Assembly: GCA_015489065.1 (NCBI GenBank)
Contig: WGAO01000117.1
Coordinates: 1 to 43,752, forward strand
DNA from: Thermotogaceae bacterium
GTDB lineage: Bacteria; Thermotogota; Thermotogae; Thermotogales; Thermotogaceae
DNA length: 43,752 nt
Reading direction: 5' to 3'
Shown here: in pieces, positions 41,103-43,752 of the stretch
Layout of the letters: the number at the start of each line of letters is the position of its first letter
Numbering within the stretch: the first letter of the stretch is position 1
Notes under the pieces: generated by a model
The model's input: the letters and a program-made list of their open reading frames with translations, nothing else
Databases searched by the model: none
What the model was told of the DNA's origin: nothing
Program-made: the position numbers and the translations under genes

Positions 41103-43682
41103 TTAATTTCCTGTAGTAAAGGTATTGTGCATATCTCCTTCTAATATCTTAAAAGGATCTACTCCGTATCCTTCATCTATTGCTATGGAATATGCAGAGG
41201 AGTTTCCTTCTTTGTACTCAGTGTATGCAAAAGCTAAATCTACTGTCCACTCGTAAGTTTTGTTTGCCTCAAGTTTATCATAAGGGTAAAGGTATATCTT
41301 TCCGAAATCCATCGGAACTATTCCCCAGGGAACCGACGAGAACTTAAGAGACATTTCCGTTGCCTCTTTAGAACTCAATATGAGCTGGCTACTTTTATCT
41401 TTTGTCAGCGGGAAGAGATGATTTTCTGACTGAACTAGATCGTATATCCAGAGTGTGTATGTATATGTTCCGTCATAGGTTACATTACTCGGTATTATCG
41501 AGAAAACATCGTTTGTGGGTTTCCAAATGAACTTTGGATCTCTATCAACGTTCGTAGAATCGTTTTCTGGATTCAAAAGTTCAACATTAAAAGAACTCAT
41601 TGGAACAACATAACCAAGGTACCTTCCAAAAGATTCTTTCCCACGGTACACAACTTTTACGAGATAGTGGTAAACTTTCCCGAAAACGATTCTAGGATCT
41701 GAATCAATGAATACTGTATCTTGGTTATCAGTATCAGCAACAAATCCTACTTTTTCCCAGTTGATACCATCCTCAGAGCGGTACACCGAATAACCTTCAG
41801 GTCTTGTAACAGATGAAGAAATTATCCCATTCTGAAGAGCCGCATCATAATCTACAAACCATACCTCTATCCACATATTCGAATTCTTTGGAGCACTCTC
41901 TGGGATTCCATCTTTAAAGCCTCTACTCTTCTTCGGTGAGATCGGTATTCCATAGAACTCTAACGCTCTTCGCCTTGTATAAGCATCTATGTTTGTATAC
42001 CCGAAATCACTAAATAAGGCGATCTTATAAGGAATATAAGGGATATTTGTTCTAACAACATCAGCGTAGAATACGTAATCAGCTCTTGCGTCATTCGAAT
42101 CGTACACAACTATGTGTATTTCTGTTTTTCCACTTGCTCCTGATAGATCTACATAACCTTCAGCCGTATTCGTAGCTGGAGCATAAAGTCTCTGACCAGT
42201 CGCAAAAGAAGCCCCAGGAATCTTGTTAACAGCGGCATATATTATATTTATAAGATGTCTCCCAGTTGCTTCAACCTTAGTGTATATATCATTTACTCCA
42301 ACATACAGTTTATCAGCTTTAATCCAATTTCCACTCATGTCAAATTTTTCAGATTTGCTTGAGTCAGTATAAAATGCTACTGTGGCTTGTGGAAGATCTT
42401 CAAAGTAACCTTTATCACTTAATTTCTTCGAATCGATAGATGCTTTTCTGAGAAGTATTTTATAATTCCTTATCTCATTTTTTAATTCTAAACCGTAAAC
42501 AGCACTCGGTGCGTAGCCATCCTTACCAATTTTTATATCGTACTCTCCTGTTGAATCGAGCGTGAAACTTACCAAACCATTTTTGTCAGTTGTCTTAGAA
42601 GCCACAAAATCTACCGATTCGGATTCTTTTTTGTATAAGTAAACACTTGCATTCTCAACACCAGGGCCAAGGTTGTATTCAACTACATAGACATTTAGAA
42701 TAGGCGATGCAGACCCTTTGTTTAACATTTTGTAGAAATACAGGTTCTGTGAGATATTTCCAACTTTTATATTCTCACCATCTTTATCATAAAAAACAAG
42801 ATCGATTTCATGACTTCCAGGAGTACTTTCAGTTATTGTTGATTCCCAAAATCCGTTCTCATTCCAAACCACATTGAGAAATTCTTTATCATAACTGAGT
42901 TTTGGGGTTATTTCACCATATAAACTGTTATGCTCTATATCATAAGCTGAAAACTTGTAAGTAACCTCACTACCAAGTTCTAAAGCTTGCCCATCTATAA
43001 AGTTAGAGGCAACAATCGGAGGGTATATTTCCAAAGTTCTTTTATCGTAGGCTATGGTTATTCCCCTATATTTGACAAAAGCCTTATACTCGTGATCACC
43101 AATGAGCTTTGTTCTGTCACTGCCTAATGGAACCTTGAACTGGGGCGAAGTACCCGTGGAATATAGAGTACCATCTATATAAAGGCTATAAATAAGATTG
43201 GAAGTATCAATAGTAGCACCATCCATTATAAGATTTAATTTAACATCAACTTCATCTTCCCATGTTCCAACATGATCGGGAATTTTCATTTTCAAGGCAA
43301 CGTTCCCACCGGTGCTGAAGCTCCGGACATCGCTTTCAACTTCTGTAGATCCATCACTCACAATGACTTTCCAGTAATAATCAGTAAACGGCCTAAGATC
43401 AACAACGGTGCTTGTACCTTGCCCTCGATAAACAATCACGTTCTCATCATTTTCGATGACATATGCCTTGTTGTCTGAAAGATAAACATCGAAGGACAAT
43501 TCGTCGTTGTCCTTATCGGAAGCTTCCCATTCTAAAACAACTTTTGTAGACATATTAGTAGCTCCGTTAACCGGTTTGACTAGAATCACAATGGGTGGAT
43601 GATTCATATCATATGGTATACACGAGCTCAAAAATAGCAGAAAAAACGCAAAAGAGATCACAAGATAAGCGTACTTTTTCAT
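41103..43682 (-). CDS. large multi-domain surface lipoprotein with Ig/FN3-like and carboxypeptidase-regulatory-like domains
   Basis: An 859-residue protein with lipobox LSSC (Cys21). Residues about 28-125 form an Ig/FN3-like domain (NHPPIVILVKPVNGATN, LEWEASDKDNDELSFDVYLS). Several beta domains follow, including a carboxypeptidase-regulatory-like module near 345-410 (NASVYLYKKESES, YDIKIGKDGYAPSA) similar to that of the neighbouring subtilase. A second FN3-like section spans about 640-855 (NVELLNPENDSTNVDRDPKFIW). There is no catalytic motif, so it is probably an adhesive, carbohydrate-binding or scaffold protein on the cell surface. Start ATG 43682 follows AAGGAGATG. It is first in the operon with the protease. 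Confidence 0.85.
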   Translation of the reverse strand: MKKYAYLVISFAFFLLFLSSCIPYDMNHPPIVILVKPVNGATNMSTKVVLEWEASDKDNDELSFDVYLSDNKAYVIENDENVIVYRGQGTSTVVDLRPFTDYYWKVIVSDGSTEVESDVRSFSTGGNVALKMKIPDHVGTWEDEVDVKLNLIMDGATIDTSNLIYSLYIDGTLYSTGTSPQFKVPLGSDRTKLIGDHEYKAFVKYRGITIAYDKRTLEIYPPIVASNFIDGQALELGSEVTYKFSAYDIEHNSLYGEITPKLSYDKEFLNVVWNENGFWESTITESTPGSHEIDLVFYDKDGENIKVGNISQNLYFYKMLNKGSASPILNVYVVEYNLGPGVENASVYLYKKESESVDFVASKTTDKNGLVSFTLDSTGEYDIKIGKDGYAPSAVYGLELKNEIRNYKILLRKASIDSKKLSDKGYFEDLPQATVAFYTDSSKSEKFDMSGNWIKADKLYVGVNDIYTKVEATGRHLINIIYAAVNKIPGASFATGQRLYAPATNTAEGYVDLSGASGKTEIHIVVYDSNDARADYVFYADVVRTNIPYIPYKIALFSDFGYTNIDAYTRRRALEFYGIPISPKKSRGFKDGIPESAPKNSNMWIEVWFVDYDAALQNGIISSSVTRPEGYSVYRSEDGINWEKVGFVADTDNQDTVFIDSDPRIVFGKVYHYLVKVVYRGKESFGRYLGYVVPMSSFNVELLNPENDSTNVDRDPKFIWKPTNDVFSIIPSNVTYDGTYTYTLWIYDLVQSENHLFPLTKDKSSQLILSSKEATEMSLKFSSVPWGIVPMDFGKIYLYPYDKLEANKTYEWTVDLAFAYTEYKEGNSSAYSIAIDEGYGVDPFKILEGDMHNTFTTGN

Positions 43683-43718
43683 CTCTTCATCTCCTTGAAA
43701 TAGGATTGATTGTGGTAT

Positions 43719-43727
43719 ATTCTAACA
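43719..43727 (-). promoter_or_regulatory. extended -10 promoter of the lipoprotein-protease operon
   Basis: TGTTAGAAT on the minus strand is an extended -10 element about 37 nt upstream of the ATG. The remaining bases to the window edge contain no gene; the last bases end in GGAGG, which might be a ribosome site of a plus-strand gene beyond the window. Confidence 0.45.
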
Positions 43728-43752
43728 TGGTTTAAAGAAACAAGCTTGGAGG

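Noticed and set aside
1-43752. CRISPR arrays, insertion sequences, prophage or toxin-antitoxin systems
   Set aside because: No regularly spaced repeats, transposase, integrase or phage genes were seen on either strand.

Overview
The window (about 41% GC by eye, compact, frequent TTG and GTG starts, many 4-nt ATGA/GTGA/TTGA gene overlaps) looks like chromosomal DNA of a thermophilic bacterium of the phylum Thermotogota. The main reasons are an inositol-catabolic cluster of the Thermotoga maritima type (iolM, iolG, iolN, iolK, iolO plus an InoEFGK-like ABC transporter), a methionine synthase that lacks its reactivation domain and is paired with a stand-alone reactivation protein, and a fervidolysin-like subtilase. 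Genus cannot be fixed from the sequence. There is no rRNA, CRISPR array, insertion sequence or prophage.

Layout. 1-2.5 kb (minus): DUF89 protein, a lone OppD-type ATPase and the start of a secreted protein that runs off the left edge. 2.6-4.6 kb (plus): mreB-mreC-mreD. 4.7-6.8 kb (plus): a module of a DUF2089 zinc-ribbon protein, an 18-residue hydrophobic ORF and two bactofilin-like beta-helix proteins. 7-9.5 kb: a formate/nitrite channel and a convergent chemoreceptor sharing one hairpin. 9.6-13.4 kb (plus): metH, a metF-like gene and the MetH reactivation protein. 13.4-16.6 kb (minus): DegT aminotransferase, TrkA-N protein, double cNMP-domain protein and Mini-RNase III. 16.6-18.6 kb (plus): a frameshifted small gene, a YqeH-like GTPase and an ECF-type ATPase.

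18.6-35.8 kb is the metabolic centrepiece, two divergent operons around a 232-bp control region. Leftward: transketolase-like enzyme, DeoR-type regulator, a fusion of a sugar epimerase/isomerase TIM barrel to a class I (DhnA/Cgl0159-like) aldolase, and an ADP-dependent sugar kinase. Rightward: iolM, iolG, iolN, iolK, iolO, a PPC-domain protein, a four-gene sugar ABC transporter and another TIM-barrel epimerase. The right arm matches the known T. maritima route from myo-inositol to tagaturonate; the left arm supplies an isomerase, an aldolase, an ADP-linked kinase and a transketolase that I do not recognise as part of any described inositol pathway. This is the best candidate for an undescribed system.

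35.8-38.5 kb: 615 bp of apparently decayed DNA, a YugP-like membrane zinc peptidase, rsmB with an intrinsic-terminator-like hairpin inside its coding sequence, and tRNA-Gly(CCC) on the other strand. 38.5-43.7 kb (minus): an 859-residue multi-domain lipoprotein, a subtilisin-like lipoprotein and a membrane zinc-ribbon gene interrupted by one in-frame TGA.
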